A stretch of 47,195 nt of DNA from Chloroflexi bacterium bin125 (GCA_002239025.1 MPNM01000008.1:1-47195), one strand, 5' to 3'. Positions 23,914 to 35,640 are shown, counted from the stretch's first letter. Notes: generated by a model from the sequence alone, not told the origin. Program-made: numbers and translations.

Positions 23914-25809
23914 ATGAGCGAACGGAACTACTGGCAACGGCTGCGGCGCAACAGGATGACGCGGCGCTCGCTGTTGCGGGCCTCGGCGCGGGCCGGCGTC
24001 GGTGCGACCGGTCTGGCGCTGGTCGGCTGCGGCGGCGACGATGACGATGACCAGCAGTCGGTGGCCCAGGCTCAGCAGCAACAACAACAACAGCAACAGG
24101 CGATTCAGCAGGAACAGGCTCAGCAGCAACAGCAGCAGGCCATGCAGCAAGAGCAGGCCGAGCAGCAGGCGGAACAACAGGCCATGCAGCAAGAGCAACA
24201 GGAGCAGCAGGCCGAACAACAGGCTATGCAGCAACAGGAGCAGCAACAAGCCGCCCCTCAGCCTGCAGCGGGCGAAACCGACTTCAACGCCACCGTGCGC
24301 ATCGCCATCGACACCGCGGCGGACACCCTCGACCCCATTCGAAGCGGCGGAAAGGCCATGCTGCCCCACTTCGACACCCTGGGGCAGTTCGACCAGTTTT
24401 CAAAGGAATTCGTGCAATCCGCGGCGACCTTCGAGTGGGTCGACGACTTCACAGCGGGGATCGTCAATATGAAGCCGGGCATGAAATGGCACGACGGTAC
24501 GCCGGTGACCGCGGAGGACGCTAAGTTTACGATCGATCGGGTCAACGGGATTGCCCCATACAACGCCGACGGCACCAGCGACTCCCTCTATGGCTGGATA
24601 GTCGGCGCGATCAACGATGAAGTCACTGTGGAAGGCGATCTCACCTTCCGGCTGCCCGTGAACCGTGACGCCTCGGCGTTCGCCGTGCTCGGGACGGAAG
24701 TCCGAATGACGCCGAAGCACATCATCGAGGAGGTCGGCGACGAGGAGTTCGGCAACCTTGGGATCGGCAGCGGCCCCTTCGTGCTCGAGTCGTACAACCC
24801 GGCCGATCACGTGTTCAGTACGCGCTTCGAGGACTACCACGTGGAGGCCGGCTCGACGCACCGCATCCACAAGCCCTGGATGGCGAGGTTGGAGCAGCTC
24901 GTGCGGCCGGAGCCGGTGAGCCGCGTAGCCATGCTGGAGGCCGGCGAGGCCGACATGACGCTGTCCCTGGGCTGGGACCTGTCCCAGACATTCGAGGGCA
25001 GCGACGACTTCGACGTGCTGTTCGCCCAAGGCACCGACAACTGGAACATCGTCTTCAACACAGAACGTCCCGCCCAGGACGGCAGCTACCCGTTCCGCGA
25101 CATCCGCGTGCGCCGGGCGATCAACCACGCCGTCAACTGGGAGGCGATCATCGAGTCCCGCGGCGGCTTCGAGCGGCGCAACATGGGTATCGCGGCGACC
25201 AACATCGGCGCCCTGACGGAGGAACAGCGGGCGGATCTGGTCTACGAGTATGACCCGGAGCAGGCTCGCGCCCTGTTGGCAGAGGCCGGCTACGAGGACG
25301 GCTTCCATGTGCCCTTCTGGGGCTACGCGTCGCGCTTCGCCGGCATCGTGGAGGGTGGTCTGGCCATCGCGCAGGATCTGGCAGCGGTCGGTGTCACGAC
25401 CGATTTCCAGGCCGACGAACACGCCGTCTTCCGGCTGCGCCTGGGCGCGAAAGGCGAGGACGGCATCCACGAGGCGGCAGGATTCCACCATTACTTCTTC
25501 AACACCTACCCGGATCCGGTCAGCAACATTAACGCGTGGATCGACAAGAACGGATCGATCTCACATTCAAAAGCGGACCCGGATTCCAAGATCCAGGAGC
25601 TCGTCGAGGCGACGCGCACGGCATTCGATCCAGATGAGCGGGCGAAGGCGATCAACGCGCTCCAGGTGGCGATCTACGACGAAGCGATGTTCCTCTTCGG
25701 CATTGAGCAGGTCAACGTGGGTGTCATGCGCAAGAACATCGAGTGGATCAACTACGGCGCTCGGCAGGACGAGTTCAACTACTGGGGGATCCGCACGATG
25801 GTCACGTAG
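23914..25809 (+). CDS. ABC transporter substrate-binding lipoprotein (peptide/opine family 5) with Gln-rich linker
   Basis: A 631-residue extracytoplasmic solute-binding protein (SBP_bac_5). A Tat-like N-terminus (MTRRSLLRA, residues 15-23) ends in the lipobox LVGC with the lipid-carrying Cys at 39. An Asp run and then a Gln-rich low-complexity linker at about 47-116 follow, made of imperfect 'QQQAMQQEQ' units. The binding domain begins near 120 (FNATVRIAIDTAADTLDPI) and includes 'MKPGMKWHDGTPVTAEDAKF', a hallmark of family 5. The ATG at 23914 has GGAG 7 nt upstream. It should hand peptides or similar solutes to the two permeases downstream. Confidence 0.93.
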   Translation: MSERNYWQRLRRNRMTRRSLLRASARAGVGATGLALVGCGGDDDDDQQSVAQAQQQQQQQQQAIQQEQAQQQQQQAMQQEQAEQQAEQQAMQQEQQEQQAEQQAMQQQEQQQAAPQPAAGETDFNATVRIAIDTAADTLDPIRSGGKAMLPHFDTLGQFDQFSKEFVQSAATFEWVDDFTAGIVNMKPGMKWHDGTPVTAEDAKFTIDRVNGIAPYNADGTSDSLYGWIVGAINDEVTVEGDLTFRLPVNRDASAFAVLGTEVRMTPKHIIEEVGDEEFGNLGIGSGPFVLESYNPADHVFSTRFEDYHVEAGSTHRIHKPWMARLEQLVRPEPVSRVAMLEAGEADMTLSLGWDLSQTFEGSDDFDVLFAQGTDNWNIVFNTERPAQDGSYPFRDIRVRRAINHAVNWEAIIESRGGFERRNMGIAATNIGALTEEQRADLVYEYDPEQARALLAEAGYEDGFHVPFWGYASRFAGIVEGGLAIAQDLAAVGVTTDFQADEHAVFRLRLGAKGEDGIHEAAGFHHYFFNTYPDPVSNINAWIDKNGSISHSKADPDSKIQELVEATRTAFDPDERAKAINALQVAIYDEAMFLFGIEQVNVGVMRKNIEWINYGARQDEFNYWGIRTMVT

Positions 25810-25821
25810 GAGCCAGGAGGA

Positions 25822-25951
25822 GCCCTCACCCTAACCCTCTCCCAGAGGGAGAGGGGATCCCGAAGGGATCGCGAACGAATTCCCTCGCCATCTGAGAGAG
25901 GGCCGGTTTTGACTCCCTCTCCCCCTGGGAGAGGGCCGGGGTGAGGGTCCC
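25822..25951. repeat. Dispersed palindromic repeat, family B, long copy
   Basis: CCCTCACCCTAACCCTCTCC at the left and GGGCCGGGGTGAGGGT at the right form outer inverted arms, with inner CTCTCCCAGAGGGAGAGG and CTCTCCCCCTGGGAGAG hairpins. It matches 21601-21682 but has an extra ~45 bp in the middle. It lies between the binding-protein gene and its permeases, so it could set their expression ratio. Confidence 0.8.
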
Positions 25952-26031
25952 TTCCTGCCCCAACAGGCAGGCCTGGACATGAACGAGGTAGGCGACCCCG
26001 GTCGATTCGATGCACCGTCGAGGGCGCGTCT

Positions 26032-26970
26032 ATGACAAGCAACAACCTTTGGCAGGTGCTGGCCTCGCGCCTGCTCCAGGGTCTATTGGTTGTGTTCCTC
26101 GTCGTCACGGCTGTGTTTTTCGTCAGCCGAGTGACGCGCGACCCGATCGCCTACCTGGCCGACATCCAATCGAGCGAGGCGGAGATCGACGCCCTGCGCG
26201 AGCGGTTCGGGCTGAACGATCCGCTGTACGTGCAATATGGGAACTTTCTCTGGGACACCGTGCAGCTCGACATGGGCCGCTCACTGCACAACGGCCGCCC
26301 GGCCTTGAATGAGGTGACGTCGCGGGTCGTGAAGACGCTGCAGCTTGGCGCGGGCTCACTGCTGTTCGCCCTCGTGCTGGGCCTGTTGACGGGCGTGATT
26401 GCCTCGTTGCGCCGAGGCCGTCCGACGGATTGGCTGGCCCGGCTACTGGCCGTGATTGGTCAGGCTGTACCCGACTTCTGGTTGGGCTTGATGCTGGTCT
26501 TCCTGTTCGCCGTTGAGCCGGGCTGGCTGCCCACGGGCGGCAGCGGCAGCCTGAAGCACATGCTCATGCCCATAATCACGATGGGCACGTTCACCGCAAC
26601 CGCGCTGATGCGACTGACCCGCTCCGGCATGATCGACTCTTTGGGCTCGGACTTCGTGCGCACGGCGCGGGCCAAAGGCCTGCCCGAACGCGCGGTTGTG
26701 TATCGCCATGCCCTGCGCCACGCGCTGCTGCCGGTGGTGACGATCCTCGGCCTGCAGGCCGGCCGGTTGATGGCCGGCGCGTTGGTCGTGGAGACTGTCT
26801 TCGCCTGGCCCGGGATTGGCCGGCTGACGATTGACTCGATCGGCGGAGGCGATTTTCCTGTTACGCAGGCCGCGATCATGCTGATCGCCGTATCGATCGT
26901 GCTGGCCAACATCGTCGTTGATATGTCCTACCGGCTGATTGACCCGCGCATCCGGGCGGGAGCCGCCTGA
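26032..26970 (+). CDS. ABC transporter permease, DppB/OppB type
   Basis: A 312-residue inner-membrane permease of the peptide transporter family (DppB-like). About six transmembrane helices are visible, beginning with LLQGLLVVFLVVTAVFFVSR. The family segment 'LRERFGLNDPLYVQYGNFLW' lies in the first periplasmic loop. The EAA-type coupling motif 'DFVRTARAKGLPERAVVYRHALRHAL' (split after the first Arg) lies near residue 207. GAGG is 8 nt before the ATG. The stop overlaps the next permease's ATG (TGATG). No ATPase genes accompany it in this window. Confidence 0.93.
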   Translation: MTSNNLWQVLASRLLQGLLVVFLVVTAVFFVSRVTRDPIAYLADIQSSEAEIDALRERFGLNDPLYVQYGNFLWDTVQLDMGRSLHNGRPALNEVTSRVVKTLQLGAGSLLFALVLGLLTGVIASLRRGRPTDWLARLLAVIGQAVPDFWLGLMLVFLFAVEPGWLPTGGSGSLKHMLMPIITMGTFTATALMRLTRSGMIDSLGSDFVRTARAKGLPERAVVYRHALRHALLPVVTILGLQAGRLMAGALVVETVFAWPGIGRLTIDSIGGGDFPVTQAAIMLIAVSIVLANIVVDMSYRLIDPRIRAGAA

Positions 26971-27872
26971 TGTCGATGCAAATCGGGCCCGATGTCGCGA
27001 TCCCCGCCCTGGAGACCGAGCGCTCACGAGGCACTCGCAACTGGAAGCGCCTGGCGCTGCTCCTGCCGTCCGCGCTGGTCGTGACACTGTTCCTCGTCGC
27101 GGCGATCTTCGCCGATCTGCTCTCGCCCTATGACCCACTGGAGATCGTGCTCCCGGACCGCCTGATCCCTCCGGCCTTCAGCGGGGGCACATGGGATCAT
27201 CCTCTGGGCACCGACCAGCTCGGCCGCGACATCCTCGCCCGCACGATGCACGGCGCCCGTATCTCCCTGATGGTGGTCGTGATCGCGGTCCCCGCGGCGG
27301 CCGCCGTCGGCACGCTGGTCGGCTTACTGTCCGGCTGGCGTCTGGGCTGGACGGACAAGGTGCTAATGCGCCTAGTGGACATGCAACTGGCTTTCCCGGC
27401 GCTACTCTTCGCCGTCCTCGTGGCCGCCGTCTGGGGCCCCAGCCTGCGCAACGTGATCTTGATCATCACGCTCTGGACCTGGTCCGGCTATGCGCGCCTC
27501 GTCCGCGCCGACGTGCTCTCCCTGCGCGAGCAGGAGTACGTCCTCGCTGCGCGCTCGATCGGAGCGCCGGATCGACGCGTGCTCGCCCGCCACGTGCTGC
27601 CCAACCTGATCAATGTCGTCGTCATCCTCATGACGATGGAGGTCGCCACGGTCATCCTGTTCGAAGCCGGGCTGAGCTTCCTCAACGTAGGCGTCGAGGC
27701 CGGGTCGTCCTCCTGGGGGATCATGATCTCCGAGGGGCGCAACTTCATGCCTATCGCCTCGTGGCTGATCTGGATTCCCGGCATCGCGATCGTGCTGATC
27801 TCCCTGACCGCCATGATGATGGGCGACTGGGTGCGCGATGCCCTCGACCCGCGCCTGCGCAACCTGCGCTAG
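26970..27872 (+). CDS. ABC transporter permease, DppC/OppC type
   Basis: A 300-residue inner-membrane permease, partner of the DppB-type protein, with which it forms the translocation channel. It has the typical N-terminal OppC-like helix (LLPSALVVTLFLVAAIFADL), the family motif HPLGTDQLGRDILARTMHGA near residue 77, and a coupling loop 'EYVLAARSIGAPDRRVLARH' near 190. The ATG overlaps the upstream stop by one base. It ends 12 bp before the convergent second CoA-transferase, so the ATP-binding subunits must be encoded elsewhere or shared with another system. Confidence 0.93.
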   Translation: MSMQIGPDVAIPALETERSRGTRNWKRLALLLPSALVVTLFLVAAIFADLLSPYDPLEIVLPDRLIPPAFSGGTWDHPLGTDQLGRDILARTMHGARISLMVVVIAVPAAAAVGTLVGLLSGWRLGWTDKVLMRLVDMQLAFPALLFAVLVAAVWGPSLRNVILIITLWTWSGYARLVRADVLSLREQEYVLAARSIGAPDRRVLARHVLPNLINVVVILMTMEVATVILFEAGLSFLNVGVEAGSSSWGIMISEGRNFMPIASWLIWIPGIAIVLISLTAMMMGDWVRDALDPRLRNLR

Positions 27873-27884
27873 CCGACTGCTCAG

Positions 27885-29096
27885 CTAGCGGATACTGACG
27901 ATTCCCTCAGATTCAAGCTTGGCGAGTTCTTCGTCGCAGAGGCCGAGGTCGTCGGAGAGGACTTCCCTGGTGTGCTCGGCGAGCAGTGGGGCGGCCGTCA
28001 TTGGGACGTTGCTTTTTTCCATCTTTGGCGCCCAGCCGAGCAGACGGATGGGGCCCCACTCGGGATGGTCGATGTCCTGGATGAAGTCTCGTTCGTCGAA
28101 GTGGGGGTTGTGGAAGAGGTCGTAGGTGCTGTGCGTCGCGGAGCAGGGCACGCCGGCCTCGCCGAGGATCTGCATCGCTTCCCACTTGGTGTGCTGCACA
28201 GTCCAGGCGCGGATCTCCGCCTTGAGCGCGTCGTTGTTGTCGATCCTCGCCTGTTCGTCGCAGAAACGTGGGTCGACGACCATGTCGGGCCGGCCCATCG
28301 CGGCGCAGAAGGTGTCCCACATTCTGGTGGTCAACGCGATGACGTAGACGTAGTCGTCTGCCCCATCAGAGCCGGGCATCGGCTTGCACGGGTACAGATC
28401 GGTCGGACCATTCCAGCCGTTGCCGCGACGCTCGGCAGCGACATCGCCCCAGCTTTGCGTGCCGGCGACCGGCGTGCGCACGTAGTAGGTCATCGCCTCC
28501 TGCATCGAGATTTCGATGTGCTGACCCTCGCCGGTGCGCAGCTTCTGCACGTAAGCGGAGGTGATCGCAAAAGCGAGTTGCATACCGGTGCCGCTGTCGC
28601 CGACACAGGCGCCGGGTCGCATCGGCGGACCACCGTTCTCGCCGGTCACCGAGAATGCGCCGGCCGCGTTCTGGGCGACCGGGTCGAAGCTCTTGAAACC
28701 AGCGAACGGGCCGGAGAGTCCGAATCCCTTGAGTCGCGCGTAGATGATGCTCGGGTGCACAGCTTTGAGCGCTTCATATGTCAGGCCCAGCTTCTCCATC
28801 ACGCCGGGTCCGTAGTTCTCGACGAAGACGTCGTAGTGCGGCAGCATCTCGAAGAGGAGCGCCTTGCCGCGCTCGTCGCGCAGATTGATCGTGACAGAGC
28901 GCTTGTTGGCGTTCCAGTTGATGAAATAGTGCGAGTCGATATCGGCGCCGCTGCCGACGCCGCGTCCGGGGTCACCGACGCCAGGCTGTTCGATCTTGAC
29001 CACATCGGCGCCATGCCAGGCCAGCGCCTGGGTGCAGGAGGTCCCCGCCTCGTACTGGGTCATGTCGAGGACTCTGAGTCCGTCAAGTGCTGGCAT
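27885..29096 (-). CDS. CaiB/BaiF-type (family III) CoA-transferase, paralogue
   Basis: A 403-residue family III CoA-transferase and a close duplicate of the one at 21686 (shared start MPALDG.R.LDMTQYEAGTS, QPGVGDPGRGV, VENYGPGVME, KGFGLSGP, GAFSVTGE.GGPPM, VGDSGTG with the catalytic Asp). AAAGGAA lies about 7 nt before the ATG at 29096. It is convergent with the permease operon. The two transferases differ mainly in residues 205-250 and in the C-terminal helix, regions that in this fold contact the acid substrate, so they may act on different acids. Confidence 0.92.
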   Translation of the reverse strand: MPALDGLRVLDMTQYEAGTSCTQALAWHGADVVKIEQPGVGDPGRGVGSGADIDSHYFINWNANKRSVTINLRDERGKALLFEMLPHYDVFVENYGPGVMEKLGLTYEALKAVHPSIIYARLKGFGLSGPFAGFKSFDPVAQNAAGAFSVTGENGGPPMRPGACVGDSGTGMQLAFAITSAYVQKLRTGEGQHIEISMQEAMTYYVRTPVAGTQSWGDVAAERRGNGWNGPTDLYPCKPMPGSDGADDYVYVIALTTRMWDTFCAAMGRPDMVVDPRFCDEQARIDNNDALKAEIRAWTVQHTKWEAMQILGEAGVPCSATHSTYDLFHNPHFDERDFIQDIDHPEWGPIRLLGWAPKMEKSNVPMTAAPLLAEHTREVLSDDLGLCDEELAKLESEGIVSIR

Positions 29097-29155
29097 GGTT
29101 GGTTCCTTTCCCGGCCGGTCGTCGCGGCGTCTCTACCCAGACTACGGCCTGCGAG

Positions 29156-30460
29156 TTAATGATCGTCGTCATCGCCGTGATCATCATCGTCATCGTCGTG
29201 ACCGTCGTCACTGTCATCGTCGCCATGGTCGTCATCGTCGTAACCATGGTCGTCATCGTGGCCTTGCTCATCAGTCTGCTGTCCACTCCGATCGCGGCCG
29301 TGTCCGCCCTTGGGACCGCCGGTGTGGACGTTCGGCACGCCGTCGAAGATCATCGCGCCCTCGAAGAACCGCGCGTTGGGATGGTTGCTGTACATCAGGT
29401 GCAGCGCTGCGGCCGAGAGCAACGTCTCGAAGCGCTCCAGCGCCATCACCGTGAAGTCGATCTGATCCCGCTGGGCGAACGACAGGCGGCTCAACGGGTA
29501 CTCGCCGATCGATCCCAACGCCGGAGTGACACCGGTCTCGTCCATGGCCTCGATCGCTGCAGGCAGCAGGTCGGCTTCGAGCACGAGCAGTCCAGCGGCA
29601 TCAGGATGGTCGGTCAGTAGCGATTCGATCTGGTCGTCGGTGTGTCCTGCGGTGAGCTGGAACTGCTCCACGTGACCGCCCGTGTAGTCATCCTCGACGG
29701 CTTCACAGATGTCCTTGCGATCCTCGTACGTGTCGTGTGGGACCACGCAGAAGACCGTGCCGGAGATGCCGAGCTCGTTGAATTGCTCGGCTGCGCGTCG
29801 CCCGGCCGCGGACTCGTTCAACGAGACATGGATCAGCGAGCCGGCGCGGTCGGCGTGTTCTTCGCCTGCGCCGAAGCTGGCAATCTTGACTCCCTGTTTG
29901 GCGGCAGACTCGAGTGCGGGAATGACCGTGTCGGCATCGGCGAGCGTCGACACGATCATCTTCGCGCCGTGCTCGACGCACTCTTCGATCGCATGTACTC
30001 GATCGGCGGGATCGGTGTGGCTGGCGTAGGTCAAATCGACACCGATCAGGTCGGCTGCCCGCTGGGAATGGAAGGCGACGAATTGCCAGAACAGCTTGTC
30101 GCTGTCGCCATTGGCCACGATGCACATCATCGGTTGCGGTTGAGGTTGCGCAGCCGCGGTCTTAACGTCGAGCGCGATCGCGCTGCTGGAAAACCAGCGA
30201 TTCTCAGCGTGGTGCGGCCTGAGGAACCGGAGCTTGGGAAGAAGCCGCGTTGACCACGCTTCGTCAACGCGTTGCTGCAGGCCGAACTCGACACTGCCGT
30301 CGGCGTGCTTCTGCACGTTGATCCGTACTTCGATCTCCGATGAGCCGTGGGAGTCGGCCTCTGCCGACTGGAACCAGAGTTGGTTCACCGCGGTGGTCAC
30401 GACCACCGCAATTGCGATAGCGGCAATGACCGCCAGGCGTCCTCGGAATCGATTGAGCAT
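29156..30460 (-). CDS. Periplasmic-binding-protein-like (type 1) protein with Asp/His-rich C-terminal tail
   Basis: A 434-residue exported protein from the ATG at 30460. An N-terminal hydrophobic segment (LAVIAAIAIAVVVTTAV, residues 9-25) acts as signal or anchor, with possible cleavage after AEA. A charged region follows, then a type-1 periplasmic-binding fold from about 110 (MMCIVANGDSDKLFWQF, 'GAKMIVSTLADADTVIPALE', 'AGRRAAEQFNELG', 'GLLVLEADLLPAAIEAMDE') like sugar or nucleoside binding proteins. The last ~35 residues are almost only Asp, His and Gly, a likely divalent-metal-binding tail. No permease or ATPase is adjacent. The longer frame up to 30556 has no ribosome site. Function open: sensor, carrier or metal scavenger. 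Confidence 0.78.
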   Translation of the reverse strand: MLNRFRGRLAVIAAIAIAVVVTTAVNQLWFQSAEADSHGSSEIEVRINVQKHADGSVEFGLQQRVDEAWSTRLLPKLRFLRPHHAENRWFSSSAIALDVKTAAAQPQPQPMMCIVANGDSDKLFWQFVAFHSQRAADLIGVDLTYASHTDPADRVHAIEECVEHGAKMIVSTLADADTVIPALESAAKQGVKIASFGAGEEHADRAGSLIHVSLNESAAGRRAAEQFNELGISGTVFCVVPHDTYEDRKDICEAVEDDYTGGHVEQFQLTAGHTDDQIESLLTDHPDAAGLLVLEADLLPAAIEAMDETGVTPALGSIGEYPLSRLSFAQRDQIDFTVMALERFETLLSAAALHLMYSNHPNARFFEGAMIFDGVPNVHTGGPKGGHGRDRSGQQTDEQGHDDDHGYDDDDHGDDDSDDGHDDDDDDHGDDDDH

Positions 30461-30608
30461 GTGAATATCGCAGTCGTGATAACGAACCGGAATGAGCTGA
30501 CGACAGAATAGTGAAGATGCGAACATCCGCCATCCATGCGTCCTACAGACGCGCACCTCCTACCATGCCAAGCATGTCCACCAGAGCCCAGGGGATGGAG
30601 CAGAAATC

Positions 30609-31433
30609 ATGACCACCGCAGCAGCAGTTGGCGTCGCAACCGACGCACCGCCTGAGCCCGATAGTTACGACTGGCCGGCAATCGTTGCCGGATTGCAGCG
30701 CTACTTGCGCCTGACCGCCACGCCGGTCGGGATGAAGATGTTCGAGACGATCGAGGAAATGCAGGACGTCGAGCGCGTCCGACGTCCGCAGAACAAGTAC
30801 GCCCTCGACCAGCTCGTCGCCCAGGCGCGCTGGCTGAACTTCACCCTCGGCGTGACGATGGACGATCTGATCGGCGCACAGTGCGGCGCCCCGGTTGGTC
30901 TGCATCCCAACGAGGATGACGGCGAGTGGCGTCTGCGCACGACCATGACCAACGTCTGGTTCCAGACCGACGAAGACGCGATCATGCACCAGCAGGCGAT
31001 GGATGTGCTGCCCTATGGCCGCTACGCCGCGTTGGCCCTGTCGCCACTCGCCACCGGCCGCCTCGACCCGCCCGACGTCGTCCTGCTCTACGGCACGCCG
31101 GGACAGATGATCATCCTGATCAACGGCCTGCAGTTCTCGGGCTTCAAGAAGTTCGAGTTCGCTTCGGTTGGCGAGTCGGCATGCGCCGACAGTTGGGGTC
31201 GGGCGCTGCGCACGGGCGAGCCCTCACTCAGCATCCCCTGCTACGCCGAGCGTCGCTTTGGCGGTGTACAGGACGACGAGTTGCTGATGGCCATTCCCCC
31301 TCGATACCTGCCCAAGCTGATCGACGGACTGGACAAGCTCTCGCGCAACGGCCTGAGGTATCCGATTCCCCCGCTCGGGATCCAGGCAGATCCGTCAGAG
31401 TCACTGTCGAGGTCGTACCAGGATCGGTTCTAA
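30609..31433 (+). CDS. DUF169 family protein
   Basis: A 274-residue protein of the DUF169 family, whose function is not established. Family features: 'LTATPVGMKMFE' near residue 37, GAQCGAPVG near 92, 'FASVGESACADSW' near 185, and the Cys-containing 'IPCYAERRFGGVQDDELLMA' near 206. Three to four conserved Cys suggest metal or haem-type cofactor binding (inference). GGAG lies a few bases before the ATG. It is divergent from the Asp/His-tail protein across 148 bp, and the HigB start lies 3 bp after its stop, so the toxin pair is on the same transcript. Confidence 0.8.
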   Translation: MTTAAAVGVATDAPPEPDSYDWPAIVAGLQRYLRLTATPVGMKMFETIEEMQDVERVRRPQNKYALDQLVAQARWLNFTLGVTMDDLIGAQCGAPVGLHPNEDDGEWRLRTTMTNVWFQTDEDAIMHQQAMDVLPYGRYAALALSPLATGRLDPPDVVLLYGTPGQMIILINGLQFSGFKKFEFASVGESACADSWGRALRTGEPSLSIPCYAERRFGGVQDDELLMAIPPRYLPKLIDGLDKLSRNGLRYPIPPLGIQADPSESLSRSYQDRF

Positions 31434-31436
31434 TGG

Positions 31437-31724
31437 GTGGCAAAACTGCTGTTTCGTTCGCGGGGCTTGCGAGCGCTTCAGGAACGTGGTGATCGCAGCG
31501 GAATCGATTCCCGGTATGTCAGGCGAATCGAGTTGATTCTCGCGCGGATGGCTCAAGCCGAGCACGTATCGGAACTGGATGTGTCTGGCTATCGCCTACA
31601 CCAACTCAGAGGCGATCTGGCTGGCACTTGGTCGATTCGCGTTAGTGCCAACTGGCGGATCACATTCCGCGTTGACGGGGATACCATGTATGAAATTGAT
31701 TATGTGGACTATCACCAGCGCTAG
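31437..31724 (+). CDS. higB: HigB/RelE-like toxin, second locus
   Basis: A 95-residue RelE-superfamily toxin, a homologue of the one at 20746. It shares 'RGLRALQERGDRSGID', 'YRLHQLRGDLAGTWSIRVS', NWRITFRVD and the terminal DYVDYH. It starts with GTG at 31437, 3 bp after the DUF169 stop, which implies re-initiation by the same ribosomes. The expected ribosome-dependent mRNase residues cannot be checked by eye, but length and motifs are intact. Its antitoxin follows after 15 bp. Confidence 0.88.
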   Translation: MAKLLFRSRGLRALQERGDRSGIDSRYVRRIELILARMAQAEHVSELDVSGYRLHQLRGDLAGTWSIRVSANWRITFRVDGDTMYEIDYVDYHQR

Positions 31725-31739
31725 AGAGGGCAGTGCGCG

Positions 31740-32078
31740 ATGCCGATGAACCACCCACCGCACCCAGGCGGCATGTTCATCGAGTTCTGTTTGCCCGGAA
31801 CGGGATCGACGATCGAGTCGGCGGCTGCGCACATGGGCCTAGACCCCGGCGAATTCACCGAAGTCTGCTTCGAGCGGGCCCCGCTGACGGCGGAGATGGC
31901 CGTGCGGGTATCTAAGGCGTTCGGCAGCACGCCGGAAGCGTGGATGAGGATGCAGACGGCCTACGACATCGCCCTGGCCAAGGAAGCGTTGGGAGTGGCA
32001 GAAATCGAGCGCTTATCGGAGCTCTCCGAAGCAGAGTTGGACGCGTTTGAAGTCGAGGGCCTGCCGGAGACGGCCTAA
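31740..32078 (+). CDS. higA: HigA-family antitoxin, second locus
   Basis: A 112-residue XRE-type antitoxin. MPMNHPPHPGGMFIEFC at the start matches the family, the HTH lies in 'IESAAAHMGLDPGEFTEVCF', and the FGSTPEAWMRMQTAYD segment is conserved. The C-terminal ~25 residues are acidic (SELSEAELDAFEVEG), a longer tail than in the copies at 20152 and 20439, and probably wraps the toxin. Only one copy exists here, unlike the triplicated locus. GAGGG lies about 9 nt upstream of the ATG. It is the last gene before the 23S rRNA promoter. Confidence 0.88.
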   Translation: MPMNHPPHPGGMFIEFCLPGTGSTIESAAAHMGLDPGEFTEVCFERAPLTAEMAVRVSKAFGSTPEAWMRMQTAYDIALAKEALGVAEIERLSELSEAELDAFEVEGLPETA

Positions 32079-32139
32079 GTGGCCGATTGATCGGACGCTG
32101 GCTGTCCACCGTCGCCCCACCCCCTCTGTAAACAGCTTG

Positions 32140-32169
32140 TTGACATCCGCTCCCCGGCGTGGGTAACAT
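32140..32169 (+). promoter_or_regulatory. Sigma-70-type promoter for the 23S rRNA transcript
   Basis: TTGACA at 32140-32145, an 18-bp spacer, and TAACAT at 32164-32169. The start of transcription would be near 32176, about 370 nt before the mature 23S end. The -35 is perfect and it stands alone in a gene-free stretch, as expected for an rRNA promoter. Confidence 0.65.
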
Positions 32170-32547
32170 TGCTTCTTGCACCCCACTTTCAGCAGTCCCC
32201 CTAAATGCAGGGGGCGACCGACGGCGGGATGCGCCTTTACAAGGGACATAGTGATTGAGATGCGTCCACAGCATCCCCCCCGGGAACCGGCGACGGCGTC
32301 GGATCCCACCGACATCAGGGGGGCTGCGGGATACTCTCGCGTCAGCTGGTTGCTTGCTGCAGCCGGATGAGCGCGGGAGGTACGTGTGTGGTTCTAGATG
32401 ACATGCAAAGATGACTGCGCTGGTCCCCGAATGCCTCGGGGACGAGAACAGCGCGACGCGCTGCATGCGGTGGGAAACGTCGGCATGAGCAACCATGCCG
32501 TCGAGGAACTTCCCCTCGCGACAAGTGCATGCGCGTGGCGTAGCGCA
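32170..32547 (+). other. Structured leader before 23S rRNA, no protein gene
   Basis: About 375 nt with no convincing reading frame and no 16S sequence. Hairpins visible: CCCCCT-AAATGC-AGGGGG near 32196; GTCCCCGA-ATGC-CTCGGGGAC at 32423-32443; CGGCATG-AGCAAC-CATGCCG near 32482. The last ~20 nt (GCGTGGCGTAGCGCAGGTCA) pair with the region just after 23S to form a processing stem. Confidence 0.6.
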
Positions 32548-35537
<2,990 letters not shown>

Positions 35538-35640
35538 CCCTGCGCCACGCGCAGCACGATTTGCACCGTGTTGCCACGCGCAGCACAGTATCAAGCATGC
35601 GTCAACTACATACGTACGCATCTCTTCACTATGACCCCGT

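Noticed and set aside
24050-24260. CAG/CAA-rich repeats that could look like a short tandem repeat or CRISPR-like array
   Set aside because: They are in frame with the lipoprotein gene and encode a Gln-rich linker; there are no spacers or palindromic repeats.
24400-25491. A 363-codon reverse-strand frame inside the binding-protein gene
   Set aside because: Shadow of the forward gene; no domain features.
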